Below the pieces are notes generated by a model that did no database searches, was not told where the DNA came from, and was given only the letters and a program-made list of their open reading frames with translations. A DNA stretch of 5,647 nt, taken from positions 1 to 5,647 of the forward strand of contig CAZHPV010000103.1 in assembly GCA_964534845.1 (NCBI GenBank), given 5' to 3'. Below, in pieces: positions 5,575 through 5,647 of the stretch; position 1 is the stretch's first letter; each line of letters opens with the position of its first letter. This DNA is from CALCKU01 sp964534845 (GTDB lineage Bacteria; Pseudomonadota; Alphaproteobacteria; Caulobacterales; Maricaulaceae). Made by a program: the position numbers and the translations under genes.

Positions 5575-5581
5575 CATTCAA

Positions 5582-5647
5582 ATGAATATCAAGAAAACAT
5601 TACTCTATAGCGCAACATGCTTAATCACAGCAGCTGGCCTCGTAGCC
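5582..5647 (+). CDS. Exported protein of unknown function (3' partial, signal peptide only)
   Basis: Only the first 22 codons are in the window. They encode a classic Sec signal peptide: a basic start (MNIKK), then a hydrophobic core with small residues (LLYSATCLITAAGLVA). The mature protein lies beyond the window and cannot be named. ECF promoter P1 stands upstream in the divergent intergenic region, so it is probably controlled by the neighbouring sigma factor and may be the main effector of the regulon. The core contains a Cys at residue 12, but no lipobox is seen in the visible part. That it is an exported-protein start is well supported; its function is open. Confidence 0.7.
   Translation, partial: MNIKKTLLYSATCLITAAGLVA

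Noticed and set aside
1..5647. CRISPR array, tRNA or rRNA
   Set aside because: No regularly spaced short repeats, cloverleaf-like sequence or rRNA-like stretch was seen on either strand.

Overview
The window reads as a piece of a moderately AT-rich Gram-negative chromosome. Two outer-membrane or secreted systems and an ECF sigma/anti-sigma pair point to a proteobacterium. An alginate lyase, an alginate-export-type porin and GAACC/CGTC promoters would fit a marine, alga-associated alphaproteobacterium (Maricaulales/Hyphomonadaceae-like). That placement is inference; there is no rRNA or other taxonomic marker here.

Layout. (1) Bases 1-1165, plus strand: 3' part of a family PL7 alginate lyase preceded by a cadherin-like module; the gene begins before the window. 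(2) 1166-1271: short convergent gap with a GC-rich hairpin. (3) 1272-5303, minus strand, in transcription order from the right: an ECF sigma factor (5303-4740), a truncated copy of the anti-sigma gene fused to a scrap of a second sigma gene (4673-4471), the intact membrane anti-sigma factor (4397-3771), an alginate-export-family beta-barrel porin overlapping it by 44 bases (3814-2561), and a lipoprotein serine protease of family S8 (2513-1272). (4) 5304-5581: divergent intergenic region. (5) 5582 to the end, plus strand: first 22 codons of an exported protein.

The most informative observation is a promoter motif, TTGAACCTTT, then 12-13 bases, then CGTCwwAG (GAACC to CGTC spacing 15-16). It occurs four times, each time in the right orientation and just upstream of a gene: the off-window exported protein, the truncated anti-sigma, the intact anti-sigma (plus porin) and the S8 protease. 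It has the form of an ECF sigma promoter, so the adjacent sigma factor very probably recognises it. The sigma gene itself shows no copy. This predicts a compact regulon in which the sigma factor drives its own inhibitor, a porin, a periplasm-facing protease and a divergent exported protein.

The second main observation is that the sigma/anti-sigma boundary carries the scar of an old tandem duplication of the module. About 221 bases are repeated at 88% identity, offset by exactly 276 bases. The chimera between them also contains 48 bases matching the linker region of the sigma gene (about 77% identity). One repeated block, 32 of 32 bases identical, holds the promoter -35 element. The truncated copy keeps its start codon, ribosome binding site and promoter, so it may be either a pseudogene or a small sigma-binding peptide.
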